From: Shewanella sp. Arc9-LZ
GTDB taxonomy: Bacteria > Pseudomonadota > Gammaproteobacteria > Enterobacterales > Shewanellaceae
Reading direction: 5' to 3'
DNA: 64,000 bases
Assembly (NCBI RefSeq): GCF_010092445.1
Contig: NZ_CP048031.1
Location: 744,001 to 808,000 of the forward strand
Position numbers and translations under genes: made by a program. Within the stretch, counting starts at the first letter, position 1. Each line of letters begins with the position of its first letter. This document shows, in pieces, positions 1-9,658 of this stretch. Below the pieces are notes generated by a model. It searched no databases. It saw only the letters and a program-made list of their open reading frames with translations, and was not told where the DNA came from.

Positions 1-1
1 T

Positions 2-70
2 TATATAACCGAAGCCATGGGTTACACCAAGCAAGATGTTGAGCGTATGGAAGCGGAAGAAGATCAGTAA
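2..70 (+). CDS. C-terminal end of an unidentified gene
   Basis: An open frame enters from the left edge and ends at TAA (68-70). It encodes only the last 22 residues, an acidic tail ending MEAEEDQ. The rho-independent terminator at 109-147 follows it directly, as expected for the end of a rightward gene. Too little is present to name the product. Confidence 0.5.
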   Translation, partial: YITEAMGYTKQDVERMEAEEDQ

Positions 71-108
71 AGTTTACAAAAGCGAGCAAAATATTAATGT
101 TGTATCAA

Positions 109-147
109 AAATAAACCCCATTCGCTTTTGCTCATGGGGTTTATTTT
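109..147. terminator. Bidirectional rho-independent terminator
   Basis: A perfect stem, AATAAACCCCAT paired with ATGGGGTTTATT, encloses a 12-nt loop, with A-rich and T-rich flanks on either side. It lies between the end of the rightward gene fragment and the end of the leftward lipoprotein gene, so it can serve both. Confidence 0.85.
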
Positions 148-199
148 TATATGTGAAAACGCCTTAAATTAAGCGACACAAATTACTATATGACTAGGG

Positions 200-2020
200 T
201 TAAAATACCAGTGGATTTACCTGATCATATAAGTGTTGGTATAACGTTTGAGTAAACCCTGTGTTGTTATCAAAGGTGACTGACACATTGTTAGAAGCAG
301 ACGTTTGCATTTTTTCATTGAGTTCAACTCTGATCAACCGCTGCTCATCAAATAAGAAGTAGTCTGGATACACATATTCCTGTGCGGTGCCTTCGACGAT
401 TTCAGCCACTTTAATTAATAACTGATCACTTGGACTATTGCTTTTAGTCATTTGATAACGTTGTTCAATATTGCCATCGCTATCAAGCAAGGCAATGGTT
501 TGGTTTTCTTCATCGATAATGATGTCGAGCGGGAAATAAAAATCAAATAAGACTTCGGCTACCATTGTTGTAGAAAGTGTTTCTTCAGTGACAAAGCTTG
601 ATAGCGCATATGTTTCATAATCTTCAACTACACGGCACATCACATCATCGGCTTGAGTGACCGTTAAACTATACAGCGTATCTGGCCAGGTTAATGCGTC
701 TAATTTTAACATTTCTGGAGATGTATTTAACACTGATTGCCAAAAGTCGCTGGTGTTGGCGTTAGTGATCTTATTGATATCGATAGTAATAGGAACATTC
801 GTGCCTGTATAAACCGTATTGTAGGTATTTCCTGTAATGCTAGGTTCAGTCACTGGGCCATTGTCTTCTGTATACCAGCGCTTGTCTGTTGTGTGCCAAC
901 ATTCTGTAAGCTCGTCATCGTCTTCATCTAATGGTGCTTCAAATGCTAGGCCTTGGCCGGTTAGAGCGGAGACCCAGACCAACACTTTTGTGTTGTCGGC
1001 ATTTTGCATAGAAAACCCACTTAGATCAGAAGATAAAGTCAGTGATAAGGTGTTAGCAAAACCGCTTTCATTAATGATATTACCTAGCACAACATCCCAA
1101 TCATTTTGTGACAAAATACGAGAATCGATAGGTAATTCTGTAAATCCTAATGCGATGGCTGAGTCGCTAAAGAGTATATTAATGGCTAAGGTAAAGGCGT
1201 CATCTGACAAGAACTCTTCGATAGAAAGGCCGCTATCACTTAATATTTGCCAAAGCTCTGCATAAGTCGCAGCAAGTATTTTTTCTGCTGCGATTATGTT
1301 TGGAATTTGAGTCGCGATGACTTGTTGTAAATAGGCAATGACATATTCTATGCGGGTAAAACTCGCGGTGGCTGACATTTCAGCAGAAACTGAGTACAGG
1401 GTATTTGCATCTAATTGATACAAAATAGCTAATAGCGTGTCTAACTCGGTTGATAGTTGACTAATGTCACTGTCAGACAGGTTTTGATTCATCATTTCTA
1501 TAATGCGAGACTGTTTAATATGAGTCAGGTTGTTAATCGCGCCATTGTATTGTGGGCTTGCGATTAATGTCCCTTGTCCTGCATCATTAACGATAGCTTT
1601 TGGTGCTGCTCGGTTAGTCGGGTTTTTAACCTTAAGTGCTAAAGAGCGGGCCTGGATTGCTTGTGTTGCTGTTGCTGCTTGCCAGTTAGCCACTAAGTAA
1701 TAGTCTGGCGTTTCAACTTCGCTCTTCCAGTCTATTTGATAGTTACCATCAACATCGGTAATTGCGAATGGCTCATCGCTATCACAGCTTAAGTTTTTAT
1801 TTAAATCTGCACATACTGTAGCGCCAGATAATGCGCCCTGGTATACCGCAAGGCCGTTTACCTGGTGAGTGTATTCTGATGCTACTGGCGGCGTAGTAAT
1901 CGGGGGAGGTGTACCTGAATCTGGTTGCGTGATTTCGGTATTAGAGTCGTCGTCAGATGAACCGCAACCGACTAAGAGTGTGCCAGAGATTAATATGGCT
2001 AATATGCTTTTATGGTGCAT
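200..2020 (-). CDS. Large putative outer-membrane lipoprotein
   Basis: Encodes 606 residues starting at ATG 2020, with AAGGA at good spacing upstream. The N-terminus is a type II signal peptide with lipobox LVGC (Cys about residue 19), followed by a Ser/Asp and Pro/Thr-rich linker (about 20-48). Residues about 52-100 (NGLAVYQGALSGATVCADLN ... DVDGNYQI) resemble the short beta-sandwich segment that begins many Shewanella and Vibrio surface lipoproteins. The rest has no family I recognise; it is acidic and poor in basic residues, as expected for a secreted protein. It lies head-to-tail downstream of a LuxR-type regulator but is separated from it by a strong hairpin, so it is probably transcribed independently. 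Function unknown. Confidence 0.8.
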   Translation of the reverse strand: MHHKSILAILISGTLLVGCGSSDDDSNTEITQPDSGTPPPITTPPVASEYTHQVNGLAVYQGALSGATVCADLNKNLSCDSDEPFAITDVDGNYQIDWKSEVETPDYYLVANWQAATATQAIQARSLALKVKNPTNRAAPKAIVNDAGQGTLIASPQYNGAINNLTHIKQSRIIEMMNQNLSDSDISQLSTELDTLLAILYQLDANTLYSVSAEMSATASFTRIEYVIAYLQQVIATQIPNIIAAEKILAATYAELWQILSDSGLSIEEFLSDDAFTLAINILFSDSAIALGFTELPIDSRILSQNDWDVVLGNIINESGFANTLSLTLSSDLSGFSMQNADNTKVLVWVSALTGQGLAFEAPLDEDDDELTECWHTTDKRWYTEDNGPVTEPSITGNTYNTVYTGTNVPITIDINKITNANTSDFWQSVLNTSPEMLKLDALTWPDTLYSLTVTQADDVMCRVVEDYETYALSSFVTEETLSTTMVAEVLFDFYFPLDIIIDEENQTIALLDSDGNIEQRYQMTKSNSPSDQLLIKVAEIVEGTAQEYVYPDYFLFDEQRLIRVELNEKMQTSASNNVSVTFDNNTGFTQTLYQHLYDQVNPLVF

Positions 2021-2090
2021 TAATGTGTCCTTACATTATGGGGTAAAGTGTTTTTAAAACAATGAAAATATCGAGTGTGAAATATTAAGC

Positions 2091-2132
2091 GAGCCTAATA
2101 ATGTATCGTTTACTGGATACATTGTTAGGCTC
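2091..2132. terminator. Strong hairpin between luxR-type gene and lipoprotein gene
   Basis: A 17-bp inverted repeat (2091-2107 with 2116-2132, one G-U type mismatch) has an 8-nt loop. It lies just downstream of the leftward LuxR-type gene and upstream of the lipoprotein gene. The only T-run is on the + strand side (CTTTTT), so on the minus strand it may act as an RNA stabiliser or weak terminator. Confidence 0.6.
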
Positions 2133-2168
2133 ACTTTTTAAGTGCTAACTGGAGTATTTGCTAGAGGA

Positions 2169-2801
2169 TTAACCGGCAGCGAAAGCAAATAATTGGCCAC
2201 GGTTTTTAATCTTGGTTTTTTTATAAATATTCTGTACGTGCATTTTGACGGTATTAACAGAGATGTTGAGCTCTTTGGCCATTTCTTCGTTGGTTAATCC
2301 ATGCAGTATAAGTGATAAGACTTGTTGTTCTTTTTTTGTGGTGACGGCAAGTATTTTGGCGCGATTACCTGATGATGGAATACGCTTTCTTTGGAGGATG
2401 TATTTAGAAACGGCTTTAGGGTTAAAGCTAATGTCGCCATCTTGCACTTGTTTAATGCTTTGTATTTGATGAGCGATAGAGTCAGAGACACTAATGGCGC
2501 CATGAAATCCAGATGAAATAAGGATAACTTCTAGTTCTACATTCAAAGCAGGACAAAATGCAATGTGCAGGTCGCTTTTAAATAATTCAGCAGATAAGTA
2601 ACCAATTTCTTGTAATGGATTATCAAGATAATGAACCATAATGGCGCTGCCATTTTCGGCATTTGATGCAGCAGACAATTCTGATAACGCGCAGTTCGCA
2701 TTGGTTGGAATTAAGTTAAATTCAATCAAACTAGCGAGATTTTGAAATTGTCCATGAAGGTGGACAGGGAAATCTACGATTATAAGGTTATTGCTGAACA
2801 T
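2169..2801 (-). CDS. LuxR-family (CsgD-like) transcriptional regulator
   Basis: Encodes 210 residues; ATG 2801 is preceded by AAGGAA at about 7 nt. The C-terminal 65 residues form a LuxR/GerE helix-turn-helix: LTNEEMAKELNISVNTVKMH followed by IYKKTKIKNRGQLF. The N-terminal 130 residues look like a divergent, receiver-like alpha/beta domain (IIVDFPVHL at the start) without an obvious phospho-acceptor Asp cluster. That architecture matches CsgD/VpsT-type regulators, which often control biofilm genes and may bind c-di-GMP; I do not see the binding motif clearly, so the class assignment is inference. The downstream lipoprotein is a possible target. It has a long private upstream region. Confidence 0.75.
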   Translation of the reverse strand: MFSNNLIIVDFPVHLHGQFQNLASLIEFNLIPTNANCALSELSAASNAENGSAIMVHYLDNPLQEIGYLSAELFKSDLHIAFCPALNVELEVILISSGFHGAISVSDSIAHQIQSIKQVQDGDISFNPKAVSKYILQRKRIPSSGNRAKILAVTTKKEQQVLSLILHGLTNEEMAKELNISVNTVKMHVQNIYKKTKIKNRGQLFAFAAG

Positions 2802-3130
2802 GTCACATTCCTTGTTTAAAAAACCAGCGTCCGTTTGCTGTTGTTTTATACTTTTTCGATGTTTGTTTGTGCTATTTATTGAAATCTTGCAGCAACACTA
2901 GCATGTATCAAATCAATAAAAAATGCATTTTGTGTAATCTATTAGCATTAGTGATTATACAATGTTTACTGTAAACCGATGTTTTATTTACATTTGAGCA
3001 ATATTGATTGTTTAAATAATGCTCAGTGCAGTATCCTACAACATAAAAAGACTATTGCATACGGTAAAATGATTATTTTTAACCCGTAAGCTTATCCTAA
3101 GCGGTGTATCACTTATGCTGTTTTTTTGGA
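2802..3130. other. Intergenic region upstream of the luxR-type gene
   Basis: AT-rich, about 330 bp, with no open frame that I trust. It must hold the luxR-type promoter (leftward) and the end of rluF transcription. Visible structure: a 13-bp palindrome, GTTTACTGTAAAC, at 2964-2976, and TGAGCA/TGCTCA arms a little further on. No convincing U-rich terminator is seen. Confidence 0.5.
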
Positions 3131-4012
3131 TCAACGTTTAGGTTTTCTTGAATGACTTGGTTTACCTTTATTCGCCGCCGGCTTTTTAGGTTTCGCGCCT
3201 CGACCTTGCATAAAGTGCTCTGGACCTTCAATTTTATCTCGTAAACTTTGAGTCGGCTTTTTCTTGGCTTTTTTGGGCGCGTTTTTGACTTCTGAAGATG
3301 AATGTTCAATTAACTTCATTAACGTGCTGAGTTCTTGCTCATCCAAATCGCGCCATTCTCCTACAGGCAGCCCTTTAAGCGACACATTCATAATTGACTG
3401 ACGTTCTAGCTTGGTCACTTCAAAGTTGAAATGTTCGCACATTCGACGAATTTGACGATTAAGCCCTTGAACTAGAACTATTTTAAATACGAACGTTGAA
3501 ACTTGTTCAACTTTACATTTTTTAGTGATGACACCTAACATCGGCACGCCTGCTCGCATACCTTGTAAAAATGCTTCGGTGATCGGCTTATTAACCGTGA
3601 CCACATATTCTTTGTCGTGATTGTTGCCTGCGCGGAGAATTTTATTGACTAAGTCACCATTGCTGGTGAGAAATATTAACCCTTGTGAATCTTTGTCTAA
3701 ACGACCAATCGGAAATACGCGTTCGCTGTGGTTTACAAAATCGACAATATTATCGCGTTCGGTATTTTCGGTGGTACTCACAATACCTACTGGTTTATTA
3801 AGGGCGATGAAAACAAGATCGGCTTCGTCTCGAGGGGCGATATCGTGACCATTCACTTTGACTTTATCGCCAAATTCGACGCTGTCACCAATTTTGGCGC
3901 GTTTACCGTTGATAAAAACATTACCTTGCTCAATGTAGCGGTCTGCTTCACGGCGTGAGCAAATACCACTCTCACTAATGTACTTATTTAGACGGGTTGC
4001 AGATTCACTCAT
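3131..4012 (-). CDS. rluF: 23S rRNA pseudouridine(2604) synthase RluF
   Basis: Isomerises a uridine of 23S rRNA (U2604 in E. coli) to pseudouridine. Domains: an N-terminal S4 RNA-binding domain ([20 protein letters not shown], about residues 6-60) and an RsuA-family catalytic domain with the catalytic-Asp motif [20 protein letters not shown], plus the family signature [13 protein letters not shown] chose ATG 4012 ([11 protein letters not shown]) because AAGGA sits 6 nt upstream; an in-frame start 33 bp further out lacks a ribosome site. The last 50 residues are a Lys/Pro/Arg-rich basic tail, likely an RNA-binding extension. RsuA-superfamily membership is secure; RluF rather than RluE or RluB rests on overall resemblance. 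Confidence 0.9.
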   Translation of the reverse strand: MSESATRLNKYISESGICSRREADRYIEQGNVFINGKRAKIGDSVEFGDKVKVNGHDIAPRDEADLVFIALNKPVGIVSTTENTERDNIVDFVNHSERVFPIGRLDKDSQGLIFLTSNGDLVNKILRAGNNHDKEYVVTVNKPITEAFLQGMRAGVPMLGVITKKCKVEQVSTFVFKIVLVQGLNRQIRRMCEHFNFEVTKLERQSIMNVSLKGLPVGEWRDLDEQELSTLMKLIEHSSSEVKNAPKKAKKKPTQSLRDKIEGPEHFMQGRGAKPKKPAANKGKPSHSRKPKR

Positions 4013-4153
4013 GGTGGTTCCTTTTTCAACATAAACGCACTGCAAAGGCAGGCTGGATCGGCGCAGATAATATCATAAAATAACCGGACAAAGAGCTGTT
4101 TGATAAACGTTTATTATCAGTCGTTGAGGTTTCCTATGTCATATAGGTGAGTA

Positions 4154-5059
4154 TCACAAATCAAAACCCAGTTGCGTTGTGGTGTGCTGTTGTTGAGGTA
4201 ATAGGTTAATGTCGGCTAATACTGATGCACTGTGTGCCAACTGTTGTTGCAGTAAACGGTACAAATCGACCGCTAATTGCGGTGCATTGTGATTGTCTGG
4301 GGTGTGGATAAACAAATAGGGTTGTTTGTTTTGCGCGATCCATAAAGGCAGCTGTTTAAGCCAGTTTTGGAAAAAATGTATATTGGCTTCCGCTTGCGGA
4401 TGACCAATAAAGCGCACCACAGGATTGTTTGCGGTTGCAATGGCGTGTACTGGCACTTTAGGCTTTTTTTGGTGGGCATCTATCACTGCGGCTGTGGTTG
4501 GCGCGGCCGCAAAAACAGGCCTCGTATCCATAATGATACGATTGCAGTTATTGTCGATGAGTAAGCGGTTTAATGCTTGCTCTGCTTCACCTTTAGCAAA
4601 AAAGGCGCTATTACGTACTTCGACGCCATAGGTTAGGCCTTGTGGTACTTGAGTTAAAAATTGCGCTAACTGTGGCAACGATTGTGGCCCAAAACTGGCC
4701 GGAAGTTGAATTTTCCACACCCCGGTTCGGTTAATTAGCGGTTCCATTACGCTAAAGAATTGTTGTAGGGCCGGCTCTGCATGTTGTAGCTGTAATTCAT
4801 GAGTGATGTGCTTGGGCAGTTTAAAGGTAAATTTAAAATCGTCATGGGTTGCGGCGTACCAATTTTGTACATTCTGTAACGACGGCGTGGCATAGAAAGT
4901 AGTGTTACCTTCAACGGTATTAAATATTTCGGCATAGCGCGCGAGCCGATGTGCTTGGCTATTGCCGTAGACGGTTTGTTGCCATTGGTTTTGTGACCAC
5001 ATGGCTAAACCTAATCTTAATGGCGTATAAATAGTCGCTGTTGAAGTGCTATTGTCCAA
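4154..5059 (-). CDS. DUF72 (YecE-like) family protein
   Basis: Encodes about 301 residues and matches the DUF72/YecE family, a TIM-barrel-like fold of unknown biochemical role. The N-terminal segment (LRLGLAMWSQNQW ... YAEIFNTVEGNTTFYATP) and the strand KFTFKLPKHITHE are typical. The best start is TTG 5059, because AAGGA lies 6 nt upstream. It has no operon partner; it is divergent from the penicillin-binding protein gene, with 220 bp of shared promoter space. Confidence 0.8.
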   Translation of the reverse strand: MDNSTSTATIYTPLRLGLAMWSQNQWQQTVYGNSQAHRLARYAEIFNTVEGNTTFYATPSLQNVQNWYAATHDDFKFTFKLPKHITHELQLQHAEPALQQFFSVMEPLINRTGVWKIQLPASFGPQSLPQLAQFLTQVPQGLTYGVEVRNSAFFAKGEAEQALNRLLIDNNCNRIIMDTRPVFAAAPTTAAVIDAHQKKPKVPVHAIATANNPVVRFIGHPQAEANIHFFQNWLKQLPLWIAQNKQPYLFIHTPDNHNAPQLAVDLYRLLQQQLAHSASVLADINLLPQQQHTTTQLGFDL

Positions 5060-5280
5060 AACAATCCTTAGACTTGGGTAAGTGTTTTATATAAAAATAT
5101 CGATATTGTGCTAATAAGGTCTTTAATGGGCTAAAAAACAACATTTAGTTATTTTTGTCTATATCTAATGGCTTTACCCATCTGATAAAATTATCACAAT
5201 TAGTTACGCGATGTATTGAACATCTCAACCAAAAGTTAAATGGTGCGTTATTGTGATTTTATGCGTTAGATGGAGAGTTT

Positions 5281-8200
5281 GTGTCTAGTCCACATACAGA
5301 CAGTCAGTTTGATAATTATCGACCTAATACATCTTCCGCCAAACCGGCTCCGGTTCGTCGCAGTAAAGCGGGTTGGTTATTCATCGTATTATTGTTAGCA
5401 ACAGCCTATCTGATCGAGTTTGAGGTGCGGACATCGTATTATCAATCTTATTTTTTGCATCAATATGCGACTAAATTAACCTATAAAGTACGTGATTATC
5501 GCAGCGATGCAGTGATTTATCCTAAGTATGGTCCTTTTGATGATCGCCATGGTTATAGCCAATTACCGCAGAAAATAGCGCGTTTAATTGAGCGTAATTA
5601 TCAAATCACTCAGCAAGTGGCATTTTCACCAATGTTGATGGATTATACCAATATTGGTTTTTTCCCACCGTATCATGAAAAAGCCCAATCAGGCTTAATG
5701 ATAAAAGATTGCCGTGACATGACGGTATTCGATTTCTCCTATCCTAAACGAGTGTATCAAGACCAAGATAAAATCCCCGACCAAATCATTAATACCTTAT
5801 TGTTTATCGAAAACCGTGAAATGTTGAGTCCAGAAGCTAAATACAATCCTGTGGTTGACTGGCCTCGATTTGTGTTGGCTGCCGCCAGCCAAGTAGCGGG
5901 TATTTTTGGGGCTGATATGTCTAAAGCAGGTGGCAGTACCTTGGCCACCCAAATTGAAAAATTTAGGCATTCTAACCACGGCTTAACCTTGAGTATTAAG
6001 GATAAATTATTACAAATTGGTTCGGCAATTGTGCGAGTGTATCAGCAGGGTGAAAGCACCGTTGGCGCTCGCCAACGTATCGTACAAGATTATCTCAACA
6101 CAGTGCCATTATCATCGGCGCCAGGGTTTGGTGAAGTTCATGGTATTGGTGATGGCTTATGGGCCTGGTTTAAAACAGATTTTAATCAAGCTAACCAAAT
6201 ACTATTGAGCCGTCATACTCAGCAAAATGCTGCTGAGCGTGGCAAGGTGTTTCGTCAAATCGTGGCCTTAATGATTGCTCAGCGTCGGCCGTCGTATTAC
6301 TTACGCCAAGGTCATGAGGATTTAGAATCGTTAGTAGACAGCTATTTACGTTTACTGGGCGGTGATGGTCTGATTGAAACGCAATTGATGGTGTCGGCAC
6401 TTGAGCAAACATTACAATTTAATTCTAGTAAGTTAGCGACGACTAACCTCGCTAACAATAAAGGGGTTAATGCGGTACGTATTCGTACTGCGGGTATGTT
6501 GGGATTAAGTTTATTTGATCTCGATCGCTACGATTTATCGATTAACAGTACCTTTCATGGTGACTTGCAACAACAAGTTAGTGATTACTTACGTAGTTTA
6601 GCTCAGCCCAGTTCGGCTGAACGTATCGGACTACTAGGTGAGCGTTTACTGTCAGTGCAGCAGTTAGATAAAGTGTTGTACAGCTTTACCTTATATGAAA
6701 GCACCGACAGCGCCAATCGGGTACGGATTCAAACCGACAGTATTGATCAGCCGTTTGATATTAACGAAGGCAGTAAGTTGGAGCTTGGTTCAACGGCTAA
6801 GTTACGTGTATTAGCGACATATTTAGACATTATTGCCGAATTACAACAGCGTTTTTCGGCAATGACGGTGGCTGATTTACGCCAAGTGGATGTGGAACGT
6901 AAAGACCATATTACACGCTGGGTAGTTGATTATTTAATTACTACCCGAGACCGTAATTTAACCCGAATGTTAGATGCAGCACTGCAGCGCGAATATTCGG
7001 CTTCACCAGAAGAACGTTTCTTCACCGGTGGTGGTTTGCATGTATTTAACAATTTTAATAAAAAAGAAAACAGCCGCGTACCAACATTATATCAAGCATT
7101 GCAAGAGTCAATAAACTTGCCTTTTGTGCGCTTAATGCAAGACATTGTTAATTACAGCAGTAGTTATAACAGTGAAGGCAGTGTGTCGCAGCTATTGCGT
7201 AACGACAAAGATCCGCGCCGTGAAGAATACCTAAAAGCATTTGCTAAGCGTGAGGGCAGTTCGTTTGTAAAACGTTTTTATCGCAAGTATCGTCAGCTTG
7301 CACCAGAGCAGCGTCTTGAGGTGTTATTTGATGGTATTCAACAACAAGAGCACAAGTTAACGGCGGTTTATCGTTATTTAAAACCTTACGATGGTGCCCG
7401 TGAGTTAAAGATTTTTCTTGCAGGGCGTTTACCAGCAAAAACCTTTACTGATAAACAAATTAATGTGTTGTACAACAAGTATGGCGAAGAAAAGTTCAAT
7501 TTGGCTGATCAAGGCTATATTGCGCGGGTGCACCCGTTAGAGCTGTGGGTATTACGTTATTTAAATGACTATCCAGAAACGGGTCTTACTCAAGTATTAG
7601 AGGATGCGCAGCCGCAGCTACAAGAAGTATATCGCTGGCTGTTTAGAACGCGTCATCAAAATGCTCGTGATGTGCGTATTCAGGTGATGTTAGAAGTGGA
7701 AGCATTTTTAAGTATTCATCAACGTTGGGTGAGAATGGGTTATCCGTTTGAATACATGGTGCCTTCATTAGGCTCTGCTTTAGGCAGCTCGGGCGACAGA
7801 CCTGCAGCATTGGCTGAGTTAATGGGTATTATTCAAAATGATGGCTATCGTTTCCCTACCGTGAGAATTGATGAGCTGCAGTTTGCCAAAGACACACCTT
7901 ATGAGGTGACATTGGCCAATAATAAGCAAACTGTTACACGAGTAATGCATCAAGAAGTTGCGCGAGCGTTGAAAAAAGCACTGGCAAATGTGGTCGAAAA
8001 TGGCACAGCGAGAAGGCTCAAAGGCAGCTTGGTTGATAGCAATGGCCAGGCTGTTGTTATGGGTGGTAAAACGGGTACTGGTGATAACCGTATTGCGACT
8101 GAAATTCGTAATGGCCGTAAAGTGTCTTCAACCGCTATAAACCGTACCGCAACGTTTGTGTTCTATTTAGGCGATCGTCATTTTGGTACCTTAACGGCGT

Positions 8201-8328
8201 TTGTGCCAGGGGAGAAGGCTGACGACTTTAGCTTTACTTCAGCACTGCCATTACAAGTACTTAAAGGCATGATGCCGATTTTATCACCGATGATAAACCA
8301 GCAAGAACAGTGTCAAACTGGTTTATAA
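5281..8328 (+). CDS. Class A penicillin-binding protein (transglycosylase/transpeptidase)
   Basis: Encodes 1015 residues from a GTG start with GGAG 6 nt upstream. One N-terminal membrane helix (about residues 30-46) anchors it in the inner membrane. The glycosyltransferase 51 domain shows IENREM (catalytic Glu), GGSTLATQIEKF and RIVQDYLNTV. The C-terminal part carries the three transpeptidase motifs: STAK (SxxK) in GSTAKLRVL, SIN (SxN) in ESINLPF, and KTGTG in GGKTGTGDNR. It is longer than PBP1a/1b because of a long insert between the transpeptidase motifs (about residues 630-830) that I cannot assign. It should polymerise and crosslink peptidoglycan. The atypical length suggests a specialised rather than the main PBP1. 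Confidence 0.88.
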   Translation: MSSPHTDSQFDNYRPNTSSAKPAPVRRSKAGWLFIVLLLATAYLIEFEVRTSYYQSYFLHQYATKLTYKVRDYRSDAVIYPKYGPFDDRHGYSQLPQKIARLIERNYQITQQVAFSPMLMDYTNIGFFPPYHEKAQSGLMIKDCRDMTVFDFSYPKRVYQDQDKIPDQIINTLLFIENREMLSPEAKYNPVVDWPRFVLAAASQVAGIFGADMSKAGGSTLATQIEKFRHSNHGLTLSIKDKLLQIGSAIVRVYQQGESTVGARQRIVQDYLNTVPLSSAPGFGEVHGIGDGLWAWFKTDFNQANQILLSRHTQQNAAERGKVFRQIVALMIAQRRPSYYLRQGHEDLESLVDSYLRLLGGDGLIETQLMVSALEQTLQFNSSKLATTNLANNKGVNAVRIRTAGMLGLSLFDLDRYDLSINSTFHGDLQQQVSDYLRSLAQPSSAERIGLLGERLLSVQQLDKVLYSFTLYESTDSANRVRIQTDSIDQPFDINEGSKLELGSTAKLRVLATYLDIIAELQQRFSAMTVADLRQVDVERKDHITRWVVDYLITTRDRNLTRMLDAALQREYSASPEERFFTGGGLHVFNNFNKKENSRVPTLYQALQESINLPFVRLMQDIVNYSSSYNSEGSVSQLLRNDKDPRREEYLKAFAKREGSSFVKRFYRKYRQLAPEQRLEVLFDGIQQQEHKLTAVYRYLKPYDGARELKIFLAGRLPAKTFTDKQINVLYNKYGEEKFNLADQGYIARVHPLELWVLRYLNDYPETGLTQVLEDAQPQLQEVYRWLFRTRHQNARDVRIQVMLEVEAFLSIHQRWVRMGYPFEYMVPSLGSALGSSGDRPAALAELMGIIQNDGYRFPTVRIDELQFAKDTPYEVTLANNKQTVTRVMHQEVARALKKALANVVENGTARRLKGSLVDSNGQAVVMGGKTGTGDNRIATEIRNGRKVSSTAINRTATFVFYLGDRHFGTLTAFVPGEKADDFSFTSALPLQVLKGMMPILSPMINQQEQCQTGL

Positions 8329-8355
8329 ATGATGAATCCAGCTTGCTGCGATCAA

Positions 8356-8391
8356 CAAAAAAGCCCATGCTGTAAAGTATGGGCTTTTTGT
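8356..8391. terminator. Bidirectional rho-independent terminator
   Basis: The stem AAAAAGCCCATGC / GTATGGGCTTTTT (near perfect) has a short loop and A and T tracts. It lies between the convergent PBP and DUF3429 genes and can end both transcripts. Confidence 0.9.
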
Positions 8392-8407
8392 TCGAATTAA
8401 CATGTTG

Positions 8408-8848
8408 TTAAACGCTAAAAAGACTGAGCATAACAATAATGTGGCATACTACAGCAGCACTGGTTAATATTGTGCGTAATGTGAGGTAGCTGGTGGTGGT
8501 TGATAATTGTTTGGCTTTAAATTCAATATACAATAGATACAGATAACCACTGGCGAGTAGGATAAGCGCGGATAATGCAAATGGTGTTAACAGTGCAATC
8601 CAACAAGCGAGAGCGATGATATTACTAATGATAAGTAACTTAGCGATGTTGTCATCTAAGGTTAATATAACCGCTTTGCCCCACAGAGTACCGGCAACAA
8701 AACTTAAAATCACTGCGCTATAGCTAACAAACCCTAGCATAGTATGTTCGGGTGCTAATAGGCTATGATTGAAGGCTAATACACTGAGAATAATAAAAGG
8801 TAAAAGGCCAGCAAAGCCCAACCATTGCCATGTTTTAATGCTTTTCAT
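8408..8848 (-). CDS. DUF3429 family inner-membrane protein
   Basis: Encodes 146 residues with about five hydrophobic helices and little else. The segment GLLPFIILSVLAF, then YSAVILSFVAGTLWG, is characteristic of DUF3429, a family of small proteobacterial membrane proteins without known function. Standalone gene, divergent from the acetyltransferase gene. Confidence 0.75.
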   Translation of the reverse strand: MKSIKTWQWLGFAGLLPFIILSVLAFNHSLLAPEHTMLGFVSYSAVILSFVAGTLWGKAVILTLDDNIAKLLIISNIIALACWIALLTPFALSALILLASGYLYLLYIEFKAKQLSTTTSYLTLRTILTSAAVVCHIIVMLSLFSV

Positions 8849-9160
8849 CCTGTAGTCCTTTAATGCATGTTGATACGGTTATTCATCGTCAAGCGTGTCG
8901 ATGAATGAGAATATATAACCTCAATTATGGATAATAAACGGTCATCAAACAGGCATTTCCGCTATCAGTGTTGAATCGACTTACAATAGGCGAGCTATTG
9001 ATACGTCCAATATGCCTTGTTAGCAAAACACATGGCAAGTTTGATATTGCAGACTTGAATTAAACCCGTTTTTAACGATTTATCCCATCTCTTTTTAGAG
9101 CTGAGGTTATCTATAATATAAATGATCTTGGTGACACAACATAGAAAAGGCGAACCCGAA

Positions 9161-9646
9161 ATGAATATTTCTCTTCATCCCATTACTGAAGCAGATTTAG
9201 ATATATTGTTTGAATTTGAAAACGACCCTATTGCTAATAAAATGGCAGATTTTGTGCCGCGTAAACGTAAGGCTTTTAACCTGCATTGGCAGCAAAAAGT
9301 ATTGGCTAATGAAAAGGCGATAGCGCAAGGGATTTGGATCGATGATGTTTTAGTGGGTAATGTTTTATCGTGGATTAATACCGACGCAGCAGCAAAGTCC
9401 GACCCACAAATGCGTTTAGTTGGGTATTGGATTGGACGTGAACATTGGGGCAAGGGCATTGCCACCAAAGCAGTGGAAATGTTTTTAAAGCAATTTATTT
9501 CGAGCCCAGTTTTTGCTTATATCGAGAAACAGAATCAAGGCTCAGTGGCAGTGGCGTATGCCAATGGCTTTTTCGACGTTACAGCGCAGTATCCGCAATT
9601 AATCAGTAAAGACAATTTACGTTTATTCAGACGTGGTAACGTTTAA
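9161..9646 (+). CDS. GNAT-family N-acetyltransferase
   Basis: Encodes 161 residues from ATG 9161 (MNISLHPITEADLDILFEFE), the usual N-terminus of RimJ/RimL-like GNAT proteins. The in-frame ATG at 9122 would add 13 atypical residues and lacks a close ribosome site. The acetyl-CoA binding turn is visible as VGYWIGREHWGKGIATKAVE (Q/RxxGxG/A-like), followed by the C-terminal pattern N.GS..VA..NGF. Substrate unknown; the family can modify proteins, small amines or antibiotics. Confidence 0.8.
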   Translation: MNISLHPITEADLDILFEFENDPIANKMADFVPRKRKAFNLHWQQKVLANEKAIAQGIWIDDVLVGNVLSWINTDAAAKSDPQMRLVGYWIGREHWGKGIATKAVEMFLKQFISSPVFAYIEKQNQGSVAVAYANGFFDVTAQYPQLISKDNLRLFRRGNV

Positions 9647-9658
9647 TATTCTCGTGGA

